DNA from: Altererythrobacter epoxidivorans
Lineage (GTDB): Bacteria; Pseudomonadota; Alphaproteobacteria; Sphingomonadales; Sphingomonadaceae
Direction of reading: 5' to 3'
Assembly (NCBI RefSeq): GCF_001281485.1
Contig: NZ_CP012669.1
Coordinates: 248,001 to 312,000 of the forward strand
DNA: 64,000 nt
In this document: piece by piece, positions 48,040-55,950 of the stretch
How the letters are laid out: each line of letters starts with the position of its first letter
Numbering within the stretch: the first letter of the stretch is position 1
Position numbers and translations under genes: made by a program
The notes under the pieces: generated by a model
What the model saw: the letters and a program-made list of their open reading frames with translations, nothing else
What the model was told of the DNA's origin: nothing
Database searches by the model: none

Positions 48040-49212
48040 TCATCCCGCCTGCTGCCCTTCGCCCTCGTCATGACCGATACCGAGCAAGTTGGTCTTGAAC
48101 AGCGGTTCACCGAAAACAAAACCGATCAAATTGGGGCGTCCGACATGGTCGAAGAACGCTGTCAAAGTCAGCAGGATCGGAACAGATAGCAGCGCGCCGA
48201 AAACGCCCCAGACCCATGAGAAATAGCTGAGCGCAATCAGGATCATCACCGGGTTCATGGTGAAACGGGCACCGAGGATCGACGGGGTGAAGATGTTGGA
48301 TTCGATCGTATGCAGGCCGAGATAGGCGGCTGCAGGGACCAGCCCCAGGATCAGCGTTTCAGTGGTGCCAATGCCGAACAGGGCGAGGACCACCGTCATG
48401 GCCAGCGGACCGATATAGGGGACGAAGTTGAGGATGGCGGCCAGGCCGCCCCACATGACCGGTGCGTCCACACCCAGCAGCCAGGCACCGGTCGCGACGA
48501 TGACGCCGACCCCTGCGTTGATCCATGCCACCGTGAGGATATAGGCGGCGACCCGGTCCTGCACTTCGCGCATGACGCGGGCAGCCTTGACCGAAGAGCC
48601 GAAATTCTCGCGATCGAATAAAAGGTGGCGGCGCAAACGAACACGTGCCTCGATCATGAAAAACGCCATCAGGATCGTCAGCAGCGTTTCGATCAACACG
48701 CTCGGCGTGGCGAAGGCGAGCTGCTCCAGCACGCTCGGGCTTGCGAGCACGACCTGTGTCGTTCCAGACTGCCCCATCAGATTGCCGAGCTCGCGGTTGA
48801 GGACGGCGAGCCAGGCGAACTGGTCGCGCAATTCGCCGAACCGTTCGCCGACACGGTCTGCCATTGCCGGCAATTCGTCAAACAGCGCGACAGCCGGCTG
48901 GAGCACCAGTGCAAGGGCTAGCATGACGATGGCCAGGAAGACCAGAAGGGCACCGAGAGAGGCCAGAACGTTAGGCAGGCCGAACTGCGCGAACCTGTCT
49001 GCCAAGGGACTCAGCATGATCGTCAGGATGATCGCCGTGACGAGCGGCAGGAATACGACCGAGCCGATCGAAAGCACGAAAGGAAGCGCGAGGAACAGTC
49101 CGAGGCCGAGGATCAGCACGAGCGCCGAGATCAGGCGCAGCTCCTGCTCGGCAAAAGCTGCGCGCCGACCCGAAGCGGGTGCCTGTGTCGGATCGGGTGA
49201 TTCAGCGCTCAT
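48040..49212 (-). CDS. AI-2E/PerM-family transporter
   Basis: A 390-residue inner-membrane protein of the AI-2E exporter superfamily with about eight helices. Family signs include the long amphipathic region after the third helix (FDELPAMADRVGERFGELRD), the central GLHTIESNIFTPSILGARF, and PVMILIALSYFSWVWGVFGALLSVPIL. Substrates range from autoinducer-2 to Na+; none can be fixed here. It follows ecfG on the same strand, but a hairpin lies between. Confidence 0.9.
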   Translation of the reverse strand: MSAESPDPTQAPASGRRAAFAEQELRLISALVLILGLGLFLALPFVLSIGSVVFLPLVTAIILTIMLSPLADRFAQFGLPNVLASLGALLVFLAIVMLALALVLQPAVALFDELPAMADRVGERFGELRDQFAWLAVLNRELGNLMGQSGTTQVVLASPSVLEQLAFATPSVLIETLLTILMAFFMIEARVRLRRHLLFDRENFGSSVKAARVMREVQDRVAAYILTVAWINAGVGVIVATGAWLLGVDAPVMWGGLAAILNFVPYIGPLAMTVVLALFGIGTTETLILGLVPAAAYLGLHTIESNIFTPSILGARFTMNPVMILIALSYFSWVWGVFGALLSVPILLTLTAFFDHVGRPNLIGFVFGEPLFKTNLLGIGHDEGEGQQAG

Positions 49213-49231
49213 CGCAAGGCAATTTGGCTAG

Positions 49232-49267
49232 GTGCCGGGCCCAGGGCAAGAGGCCTGATCCCGGCAC
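49232..49267 (-). terminator. Hairpin after ecfG
   Basis: GTGCCGGG (49232-49239) pairs with CCCGGCAC (49260-49267); the 20-base interior can fold further. It lies 45 bases after the ecfG stop and probably ends the nepR-ecfG transcript, although no T-run follows. Confidence 0.45.
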
Positions 49268-49311
49268 GAAAATTTGCTGCGCTGGTGTGGCGCAATGGTC
49301 GACTTTTGGGT

Positions 49312-49923
49312 TCAGTTCTTGGCAGCCGCGATGCCATGGCCTGCAGCGACATCATCGAGCTCTTCGAGGATGGCACGGTGGGCGCTTTCATCTTCGACCG
49401 ATCGCTGGGGGATGTCGCCGTCCTGCAGCATCGAAGTCAGCGCGGCACGGGCGCGCCCGACGCGGCTCTTGATCGTACCCACGGCGCAGCCGCAGATATT
49501 GGCAGCTTCCTCGTAGGAGAAGCCTCCAGCCCCGACCAGCAACAGCGCCTCGCGGCGTTCCGGCGGCAGGGTCAGCAATGCGCGGTGCATGTCCGACAGG
49601 TGGATCGGCTCTTCCTGTCCGGCGGGAGCGGTCAGGATCCGCTCTGCCACGACTTCATCATAGTCGCCGCGGAAACGGTTGCGCCGCATGTCCGTAAGAT
49701 AGGCATTGCGAAGGATCACGAAGGTCCAGGCACGCATCGAAGTGCCGGGCTCAAACCGTTCCTGTGCCGCCCATGCTTTCAACATGGTTTCCTGCACCAG
49801 ATCGTCGGCCATGTCGGGGCGACCGCAAAGACCGCGCGCGAAGGCGCGAAGGTGCGGCACCACCTCGGTCAATTCCTTCTTGAAATCGGCCTTTTCCGCG
49901 GCCGTACGCTTACTCTCGCCCAT
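49312..49923 (-). CDS. ecfG: General stress sigma factor EcfG
   Basis: A 203-residue ECF sigma factor. Region 2 spans about residues 20-90 (LRAFARGLCGRPDMADDLVQETMLKAW; SMRAWTFVILRNAYLTDMRR) and region 4 about 115-175 (LTLPPERREALLLVGAGGFSYEEAANICGCAVGTIKSRVGRAR). The GFSYEEAA and VGTIKSR motifs are typical of ECF15/EcfG. It overlaps nepR by one base (TAATG) and sits beside phyR and a HWE kinase, which fixes the identity. It directs RNA polymerase to GGAAC-N16-CGTT promoters, several of which lie in this window. Confidence 0.95.
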   Translation of the reverse strand: MGESKRTAAEKADFKKELTEVVPHLRAFARGLCGRPDMADDLVQETMLKAWAAQERFEPGTSMRAWTFVILRNAYLTDMRRNRFRGDYDEVVAERILTAPAGQEEPIHLSDMHRALLTLPPERREALLLVGAGGFSYEEAANICGCAVGTIKSRVGRARAALTSMLQDGDIPQRSVEDESAHRAILEELDDVAAGHGIAAAKN

Positions 49924-50132
49924 TAGGCCCCGTTGCCCTGGCTCTTGCCTGAGTCCGATTCGTCGAACTGTTGTAGCAGATCTTTGAAAGCGTCGGGGAT
50001 GGGCTCGTCGACGACTGAATCGTACAGCTTGCGCAAGCCGTCCGCCCATTCAGGATCCTTGTCCTGGGGCTTCGCCTGTTTCCCGGTCCGTCCGTCCTGA
50101 CGATCCTCTGAATTCTTATTGGGGGGAGTCAT
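49923..50132 (-). CDS. nepR: Anti-sigma factor NepR
   Basis: A 69-residue protein with an N-terminal charged, disordered part and the conserved helix pair LRKLYDSVVDEPIPDAFKDLLQQFD at about residues 33-57 (quoted in part). This is the NepR core that holds EcfG and is taken over by phosphorylated PhyR. The ATG at 50132 is chosen for size. It is coupled to ecfG by TAATG, and the exact EcfG promoter at 50214-50238 reads into it. Confidence 0.93.
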   Translation of the reverse strand: MTPPNKNSEDRQDGRTGKQAKPQDKDPEWADGLRKLYDSVVDEPIPDAFKDLLQQFDESDSGKSQGNGA

Positions 50133-50211
50133 ACGTAATTGAACGCCCTCGGCATATAAATCTTCCAAAAATGCGACCCTCTGCACTGCCTGAAAATATG
50201 GCGGCTCATGG

Positions 50212-50238
50212 GGAACGATAAGCCCCGCCTTTGGTTCC
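50212..50238. promoter_or_regulatory. Divergent EcfG-type promoter for nepR-ecfG and the HWE kinase
   Basis: The minus strand has GGAAC (50238-50234), 16 bases, then CGTT (50217-50214): an exact EcfG consensus, 82 bases upstream of nepR. Because GGAAC and GTTCC form an inverted repeat, the plus strand also reads GGAAC (50212-50216), 16 bases, GGTT (50233-50236), one base off the consensus, 29 bases upstream of the kinase start. One element may therefore serve both transcripts. Confidence 0.8.
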
Positions 50239-50264
50239 CATGCCTGTAGGGGTTTAGTTTCCCG

Positions 50265-51953
50265 TTGCGAGAGGATGAGGTTCTGACCAAGCAAGCACGT
50301 CGCGAGGGGCGCACGACGCGTTGGCTTGTCGCATATCCGCGCGCGGTTCCCGTCGGTATTTTCCTGGCAATTACGGCGATCACTTCGCTCAGCGTCTTTG
50401 CGATCGAACGCGGAGAAGCGCAGCGTGACGATTCACTGATGCGCGAAGCGGCGCAATCGGTGTCCTCGGCGCTCGACCGGCGCGGGGCGACGAGTTCGTC
50501 CTACCTGCGCGCAGGTGCAGCGCTCTTCGCCACTGTCGACGACGTCGATCTGGACCTGTTCAGGCGGTTCGTGAGCGAACTGCGTCTCGATTCCGAATAT
50601 CGCGGAGCCGATGGCATCGGTTGGGCTGCAGCCGTGCAGCCGAGCGGGATTCCAGACTTCGAGGCCAAGATGGCCGAAGAAATTCCGATCGGCATCAAGG
50701 TCAGCCCGGCCAATTCAGGGGAAATGCATTTCCCCGTCACCTATCTGGAGCCCGATACCGCGCGCAATCGCCGCGCACTGGGCTTCGACATGTATTCCGA
50801 ACCAACGCGCCGCGAAGCAATGGACGAGGCGATGCAGATGGTGCGACCGACCGCATCGGGCAAGATCGTCCTGTTGCAAGAGGGCGCCGATGATGCGCCC
50901 GGCTTTCTGATCTACATGCCTGTGTTCGATACATCGTCGCCGGGCCGCGATCTCAAGGGCTTCATCTACAGCCCCTTCAACGCCCAGCAATTCCTCGAAA
51001 GCGCCCTCGAAATCGGTTCTCTCGGGGGTCGCGGCGTGCGCCTCTATGATGGGGAGGCCGATCCGGAAAACCTGCTCGCATCGCATGACCCGGATTTCTC
51101 AACCGGGCGGATCCTGCGGCGCGAGGTCCGCATCGCCAACCGGCCACTGCTGCTCGAGATCGAATCCAATCGCGCCAATATGCTGTCGACCATGTCGATG
51201 ATCACCCTGATCTTCGGCCTTGCTCTGGCGAGCCTCCTGATGCTGCTCGCGCGCCTGCTGACCCAGCAGGCGAAGGAGGACGAGCGCGCCATGAAATTGC
51301 TCGAGGAGCAGAACTCGATCCGCAACTCGCTTGCGCGCGAACTGAACCACCGCGTCAAGAACACGCTCGCCAATGTCCTGTCGATCATGTCGCTCACTCG
51401 CAGGCGCACGGATGACCTGGATACATTTGCAGACGGTCTGGAAGAGCGCGTGCGCGCCCTTTCAGCGACACATTCGCTGCTCACGCAGTCAGAATGGGGG
51501 ACCACCCCTGTCAGGGCGATCATCGAGGAGGAATTGGCACCCTATGTCGCCGATCCTGAACGGCAGGTCGAGCTGACTGGTCCCGAAGTGAACCTCGCTC
51601 CCAACGATGCGCTATCGCTCGGCATGGCGATCCACGAACTTTCGACCAATGCAGCAAAGTACGGCGCGCTGAGCACACAGGAAGGTCGCGTCAGCGTGAA
51701 CTGGAACCTGTTGAGCGAAAATCTCGTCCAGGTCGAATGGCGGGAGAGCCACGGACCCGAAGTGTCTGCCTTGCGCGAACCCGGTTTCGGGACCGAACTC
51801 ATCGAAAAGATCGTTGCCCACGAATTGAAGCATCCGGTCGACCTTAAATTCGAAAGCGACGGCGTTGTCTGCGTCCTGCGCGTTCCGGTCCGGTCCCGCG
51901 GCGAATTCCGCATCCGTGCAAATCCATACGGCGGCAAGCTGACCAGCAGCTGA
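50265..51953 (+). CDS. CHASE-domain HWE-family sensor histidine kinase (PhyR kinase candidate)
   Basis: A 562-residue membrane kinase. A first helix (about 28-48) and a second (about 308-330) enclose a periplasmic CHASE domain (residues 60-300). The HWE dimerisation domain has the phospho-His in ELNHRVKNTLANVLSI (His362), and the ATPase part carries AIHELSTNAAKYGALS (N box) and GFGTELIEK. HWE kinases are the usual activators of PhyR, and the divergent nepR-ecfG and nearby phyR support that role. The start is a TTG at 50265 with no good ribosome site, so it may begin a few codons later. Confidence 0.87.
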   Translation: MREDEVLTKQARREGRTTRWLVAYPRAVPVGIFLAITAITSLSVFAIERGEAQRDDSLMREAAQSVSSALDRRGATSSSYLRAGAALFATVDDVDLDLFRRFVSELRLDSEYRGADGIGWAAAVQPSGIPDFEAKMAEEIPIGIKVSPANSGEMHFPVTYLEPDTARNRRALGFDMYSEPTRREAMDEAMQMVRPTASGKIVLLQEGADDAPGFLIYMPVFDTSSPGRDLKGFIYSPFNAQQFLESALEIGSLGGRGVRLYDGEADPENLLASHDPDFSTGRILRREVRIANRPLLLEIESNRANMLSTMSMITLIFGLALASLLMLLARLLTQQAKEDERAMKLLEEQNSIRNSLARELNHRVKNTLANVLSIMSLTRRRTDDLDTFADGLEERVRALSATHSLLTQSEWGTTPVRAIIEEELAPYVADPERQVELTGPEVNLAPNDALSLGMAIHELSTNAAKYGALSTQEGRVSVNWNLLSENLVQVEWRESHGPEVSALREPGFGTELIEKIVAHELKHPVDLKFESDGVVCVLRVPVRSRGEFRIRANPYGGKLTSS

Positions 51954-52000
51954 TCGCTAGTCAGTCAGTCGGCAGGCTCACCCGATTCCAGATACAAAAA

Positions 52001-52030
52001 AGCCGGACCGCGAGGCCCGGCTCAATTGTT
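52001..52030. terminator. Bidirectional terminator (kinase / phyR)
   Basis: AGCCGG (52001-52006) pairs with CCGGCT (52017-52022), extended by CC/GG past a mismatch, with loop GCGA. AAAAAA precedes it, and TTGTTTT follows within a few bases. Confidence 0.75.
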
Positions 52031-52049
52031 TTCAGCTATCAGCTGACAA

Positions 52050-52844
52050 TCAGCCCAGCGGTTGGCTCGAATTGAAGAACAGCGCCTGGCTGATCGCAGT
52101 ACGCACCGTCTGTTCCTGGAACGGCTTGGTAACGAGGTAGGTCGGTTCCGGACGGTCGCCCGTCAGGAGTCGTTCGGGATAAGCGGTGATGAAGATCACG
52201 GGCACGCTGCCGATGGCCAGAATGTCGTCGACGGCATCGAGGCCGGACGATCCGTCAGCCAGCTGGATGTCGGCAAGGACGAGGCCCGGGGTCTTGTCCT
52301 TCACCACTTCCATCGCCTGGGTATGGGTGGCTGCCGTTCCGCAAACCTGATGGCCCAGCGACTGGACCAGGTCTTCGAGCTGCATCGAAATGAGCGGTTC
52401 GTCTTCGATGATGAGCACGCTCGTTGCGGACTCACGATCGATTTCCTCAATCGCTTCGCGGACGAGGGCCTGAACGTCTTCCTCTGGAAGATCCATGATT
52501 TCGGCCGCCTGTGCGACGCTGAAATCTTCGAGCGTCGTCAGCAGCAGGGCCTGCCGGTTGAGCGGGGTGATGGAACCGAGGCGCGCATTTGCAGCGCCTT
52601 CGTGACCGCCTGCGAAATCACCGGCGTTTTCGACTTCCATGTAGGCGCTCGACCAGACTTTGTTGAAGACATGATAGAGCGGCACGCGGCCACCATCGAG
52701 CGAAGCCTTGACTTCGCTGTCGGCCAGAGCCGCTTCGAGAGTTGCACGTACAAAAGCATCGCCTGTGGCCTGCGAACCGGTGAGTGCGCGAGCATAGCGG
52801 CGCAGATACGGCAGGTTGGAGGCAACTTTTTCGCTTAAAGACAT
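52050..52844 (-). CDS. phyR: General stress response regulator PhyR
   Basis: A 264-residue anti-anti-sigma regulator. Residues 1-130 form the sigma-like domain (LPYLRRYARALTGSQATGDAF; LNRQALLLTTLEDFSVAQAAEIM) that mimics EcfG and captures NepR. Residues 140-264 form the receiver with acidic pocket VLIIEDEPLIS, phospho-Asp in LVLADIQLADGSSG, and the Lys in LVTKPFQEQ. Length and domain order are exactly those of PhyR. An exact EcfG promoter lies upstream, giving positive feedback. Confidence 0.97.
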   Translation of the reverse strand: MSLSEKVASNLPYLRRYARALTGSQATGDAFVRATLEAALADSEVKASLDGGRVPLYHVFNKVWSSAYMEVENAGDFAGGHEGAANARLGSITPLNRQALLLTTLEDFSVAQAAEIMDLPEEDVQALVREAIEEIDRESATSVLIIEDEPLISMQLEDLVQSLGHQVCGTAATHTQAMEVVKDKTPGLVLADIQLADGSSGLDAVDDILAIGSVPVIFITAYPERLLTGDRPEPTYLVTKPFQEQTVRTAISQALFFNSSQPLG

Positions 52845-52876
52845 AATTTCCCTTCCCGGTGAGGATACGCGCGTTG

Positions 52877-52901
52877 AACGAACGGTTCAGGGATCGGTTC
52901 C
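52877..52901 (-). promoter_or_regulatory. EcfG-type promoter of phyR
   Basis: The minus strand reads GGAAC (52901-52897), 16 bases, CGTT (52880-52877), an exact match. The -10 box is 33 bases upstream of the phyR ATG. Confidence 0.85.
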
Positions 52902-53005
52902 CTTGTCGCCGCGCTTTATCGCCCTGTTTGACAACCGCTGGCGACTTGGCGCAAACGGGCGATCGAAGCGTGATCCGAAAACACGTTCAGGGATAGGGTG
53001 TTGAG

Positions 53006-53752
53006 ATGAATCGCCATGCGCAATCCATCCCCTGCAAGAAGTGCCCGCTTCAGGGGCGTCCCGGGCTGCGTGAGCTCGACGAGTGCCAGCTCGAATACAT
53101 GCAGGATTTCAAGCGCGGTGAGATGGCGATAGCCCGCGGGGGCATGGTGTTCGAACAGGGGCAGGCCGGTCCGCACCTCTACACCGTGCTCGAAGGCGTA
53201 CTGATCCGCTACCGTTCGCTGGATGACGGGCGGCGCCAGATCGTCAATTTCATGTTCCCGGGCGACCTGATCGGATTGCAGGGCGCATTCGACGGTCCAT
53301 CGAACCATGCCGTCGAAGTCCTCGTCGACAGCCGGCTGTGCATTTTCGATCGCTCGACCTTTCCCGAATTCATCGGTTCGCACCCGCGCCTTGCTTATGA
53401 CATCACGTGGCTGGCCGCGAAGGAAGAAACCCAGCTCGAAGAACACCTCGTGTCGCTGGGGCAGCGTACTGCGAAAGAACGACTCGTCTATCTCGCCGTC
53501 TGGCTGGTTGATCGCGCGCAAAAGAGCGGAATCGCGGGCAAGGGAAACACGCTGACCATTCCGATCACGCAGACACAAGTTGCAGACATGCTGGGCCTGT
53601 CACTGGTTCACACCAATCGAACAATGCGCGCTTTGCTCAGCGAGGGACTGGTCGAGTGGACCCCCGGCGAAATTTGTGTACCTGACATGGAAGCGGCCTG
53701 CGATTTTGCGAAATTTACGCATGAACCGGACGAAAAACGACCGTTCTTGTAA
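53006..53752 (+). CDS. Crp/Fnr-family transcriptional regulator
   Basis: A 248-residue regulator with a cyclic-nucleotide-binding-like N-terminal domain (about residues 30-150, including GGMVFEQGQAGPHLYTVLEG and FPGDLIGLQGAF) and a C-terminal HTH (QTQVADMLGLSLVHTNRTMRALLSEGL). Cysteines at 10, 13, 27 and 112 recall the four-Cys set of FNR, but the spacing C-x2-C-x13-C is not that of E. coli FNR, so an iron-sulfur sensor is possible but unproven. The HTH helix LVHTNRTMR is like the FixK/FnrN group. It is divergent from phyR. A candidate sRNA and strong terminator follow. Confidence 0.9.
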   Translation: MNRHAQSIPCKKCPLQGRPGLRELDECQLEYMQDFKRGEMAIARGGMVFEQGQAGPHLYTVLEGVLIRYRSLDDGRRQIVNFMFPGDLIGLQGAFDGPSNHAVEVLVDSRLCIFDRSTFPEFIGSHPRLAYDITWLAAKEETQLEEHLVSLGQRTAKERLVYLAVWLVDRAQKSGIAGKGNTLTIPITQTQVADMLGLSLVHTNRTMRALLSEGLVEWTPGEICVPDMEAACDFAKFTHEPDEKRPFL

Positions 53753-53800
53753 GGCCGGATCAGGCCATCGGAAAAAAATCGAAAAAAAATTTGAGGGGCG

Positions 53801-53825
53801 GGAACTTCGCGTCTGGACGGGCATT
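53801..53825 (+). promoter_or_regulatory. EcfG-like promoter upstream of candidate sRNA
   Basis: GGAAC (53801-53805), 16 bases, CATT (53822-53825). The -10 differs from CGTT at one base. The expected start site near 53832 falls just before the first hairpin of the candidate RNA. Confidence 0.45.
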
Positions 53826-53831
53826 TAGTCC

Positions 53832-53922
53832 TTGTCACCGCCGAGACCCCCCTCCCGTCCAAGCGGCTGGTGATACGATCCCGAAAGGCCTCCACTCAGG
53901 AAATGAGTGGAGGCCTTTTTTT
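53832..53922 (+). ncRNA. Candidate sRNA with C-rich loop and terminator
   Basis: About 90 bases with two hairpins. The first (53835-53843 with 53864-53873, one bulged base) displays a 20-base loop containing CCCCCCTCCC (53847-53856). The second is a 15-bp perfect stem (53884-53898 with 53904-53918), loop GGAAA, ending in a T-run, an excellent Rho-independent terminator. The layout is that of alphaproteobacterial CCUCC-loop sRNAs (ar14/cuckoo, CcsR), but sequence identity to them is not shown. It could instead be the 3' end of the crp/fnr mRNA. Confidence 0.5.
53884..53922 (+). terminator. Strong Rho-independent terminator
   Basis: 15-bp perfect stem AAAGGCCTCCACTCA and its complement, 5-base loop, seven T at the 3' side. 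It can end both the Crp/Fnr transcript and the candidate sRNA. Confidence 0.95.
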
Positions 53923-54044
53923 CGTCAGATGTTCGCAGCGCTGAAATGCGACCTCGACCGTGCCGCAGGACTCAGACTTTCGGGGACATGCGCGATAGCG
54001 AGGCAAGGGCTGCCACCAAGCGAATGCTTGTTTCGGGCTAAGGA

Positions 54045-54521
54045 TCAGGCTTTGGTACGGGGACGGCGAAAGAGGCCGAGAAGACCGCGCTTGGGCGGTT
54101 CTTTGGCCAGTTCGATCAGGCGCGCCGGATCGTATGGCTTTTCAAGCACTGGCCCCATGCTGGCAATGTCTTCCGGTATGTCCTGCGGATTGCCGGTCGA
54201 AAAGATGATCTTGGGCGGGTTGGGGCCGATCGCTGAGAGCAGCTGCGCGATTTCATAGCCCTCGTCGCTGTCGGCAAGATGCACATCCAGAACGACTACC
54301 TTGGGCTTGTTTTCGCGCAGGAATGCGAGCGCTTCGTCGGCGGCAGCGCAAACGGTCACAGCCGCGGCGCCTGCATCTTCGAGGGTCTGCTCGAGCGTCA
54401 TCGCGAGGATCGCGTCGTCTTCGACGACCAGGACATGACCGATAGACGCCGATTTCTTTGGCAGGGTCGGACGCGACAGCGCACCGAGCTTTGCCCGACC
54501 GCCTTTCGCTTGTTTCACCAT
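54045..54521 (-). CDS. Single-domain response regulator (SdrG-like candidate)
   Basis: A 158-residue protein. A basic N-terminal extension (residues 1-25) precedes a receiver domain with VLVVEDDAILAMTLEQ, phospho-Asp in VVVLDVHLADSDEG, and the conserved Lys in VLEKPYDPARL. The switch segment is IIFSTGNPQD, close to the FAT-GUY motif of receivers that act in the general stress pathway. A basic C-terminal tail follows; there is no DNA-binding domain. Location next to phyR and a near-consensus EcfG promoter upstream suggest it relays phosphate in that pathway, as SdrG does in Sphingomonas. Confidence 0.85.
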   Translation of the reverse strand: MVKQAKGGRAKLGALSRPTLPKKSASIGHVLVVEDDAILAMTLEQTLEDAGAAAVTVCAAADEALAFLRENKPKVVVLDVHLADSDEGYEIAQLLSAIGPNPPKIIFSTGNPQDIPEDIASMGPVLEKPYDPARLIELAKEPPKRGLLGLFRRPRTKA

Positions 54522-54567
54522 GATGCCAATCCTCGACCCGGCGACCCGTTGCCACCTTCTGGAAGAG

Positions 54568-54592
54568 AGCGCATCAAGCGAGCGGATGTTCC
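54568..54592 (-). promoter_or_regulatory. Near-consensus EcfG promoter upstream of the response regulator
   Basis: The minus strand reads GGAAC (54592-54588), 16 bases, CGCT (54571-54568). One base differs from CGTT. The -10 box is about 47 bases upstream of the start codon. Confidence 0.5.
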
Positions 54593-54646
54593 CGCCTGCT
54601 GCATGATTGCATTGCATTGTTGCCGCGCCGCCACATCGGCCGGAGA

Positions 54647-55810
54647 TCAGGCGCTCAAAGGCTTCTCATAGATCGCATACTCGCGGTTGATCGTGCTCTC
54701 GATTGCATCGGCAATTGCGATCATTCCCTGATTGTCGTCCAGCACCCAACCGAGTTCGCCCCGCACGCCGTTGAACTTGTCGGCGGCGACTTCACGGATG
54801 TCGCTGATCATCATGAAGGCGAGCTGGCTGGCGACACGAGAATTGTGCAACTCTTTGAGGACGCCCATCAACGGAACGCGCATATTGGCCTGCTTCGGCT
54901 TCTTCAGCCAGCGCAGCAGCTTCACCCAGCCGAAGGGAAACAGCTTCCCGTCGATGTCCTTGAGCACATCGTTGATGTCTGGGAAGGTCAGCATGAATGC
55001 CACAGGCCTTCCATCGACCTCGGCAATCATGTTCAGGTCTTCATGGATGATCGGGCGAAGCTTCTTGCCGGCATAAGCCACTTCTTCCGGCGTGAACGGT
55101 ACGAAGCCCCAGTTTTTCGACCATGCATCGTTGAGGATGTGAAGCACGATGGCGACTTCCTCGTCCCAGCGGCTCTTGTCGACGGGGCGGACATTGATCC
55201 GCTCGTTCCGCTTGCCCGATTTGACGATCCGCTGGATCAGCGGAGGGAAATCGTGGCTGATGTCGAGATCATAGGTGCGCAGGGTCTTGGCGCGTTCGAA
55301 GCCGTAGCTCTCGATCCATCCCTGATATTCGGCGGGGTGGTGACCCATCATGATCATCGGCGAGTGATCCTGGCCGCTCACCAAAAGACCTGGCTCTTCC
55401 CAGATCGAGAGCGAGATCGGGCCCAGGATACGGGTCATTCCTTCGGCTTTCAGCCATTCCTCGGCTCTGGCGAGCAAGGCATGGGCGACCTGTTCGTCGG
55501 TGCCGTCGAAATAGCCGAACATGCCCGTGCCGGGGCCAAATCCCTGGTCGGCAGGCATGGCAAGAGCCATCTCGTCGATATGCGCCGAGATACGGCCGAC
55601 AGGCTTGCCGCCGCGCGTTGCGACGAAGAATGCCACCCGGGCATGGCCGAAGAACGGGTTCTTGTCGGGATTGACCAGTTCGAGCTGTTCGGAGCGGATT
55701 TGCGGAACGGCATGAGGCACGCGGGCGGCAAACGCACGTCCGATGTCCACGAAACGGGCGCGTCCCTTCTTGCCGGAAACCTGCTCGATCACTATCTCTC
55801 TATCGCTCAC
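54647..55810 (-). CDS. GNAT-like acyltransferase (YghO-like)
   Basis: A 387-residue protein of two acyl-CoA N-acyltransferase-fold halves. The first half has FFVATRGGKPVGRISAHID and GYFDGTDEQVAHALLARAEEW, where a degenerate CoA loop would lie. The second half has FTPEEVAYAGKKLRP, IAEVDGRPVAFMLTFPD and a basic region near KLLRWLKKPKQ. The order resembles the E. coli YghO family. Related genes near sphingolipid synthesis clusters have been suspected of a role there, but no serine palmitoyltransferase is visible here. Function unproven. Confidence 0.75.
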   Translation of the reverse strand: MSDREIVIEQVSGKKGRARFVDIGRAFAARVPHAVPQIRSEQLELVNPDKNPFFGHARVAFFVATRGGKPVGRISAHIDEMALAMPADQGFGPGTGMFGYFDGTDEQVAHALLARAEEWLKAEGMTRILGPISLSIWEEPGLLVSGQDHSPMIMMGHHPAEYQGWIESYGFERAKTLRTYDLDISHDFPPLIQRIVKSGKRNERINVRPVDKSRWDEEVAIVLHILNDAWSKNWGFVPFTPEEVAYAGKKLRPIIHEDLNMIAEVDGRPVAFMLTFPDINDVLKDIDGKLFPFGWVKLLRWLKKPKQANMRVPLMGVLKELHNSRVASQLAFMMISDIREVAADKFNGVRGELGWVLDDNQGMIAIADAIESTINREYAIYEKPLSA

Positions 55811-55950
55811 TCGGACTATCCTGTTCAGCTTTGAGATAATCCTGTGTGTGCATTTTGCTTCAAGTCAAGCAAGCCAGTCGATTACTCTGGTAGAGATCAC
55901 TTGTTTGTCCTCAGCCGCGTTCTTGCGGTAGAGGGAACCGAGACCCGATT

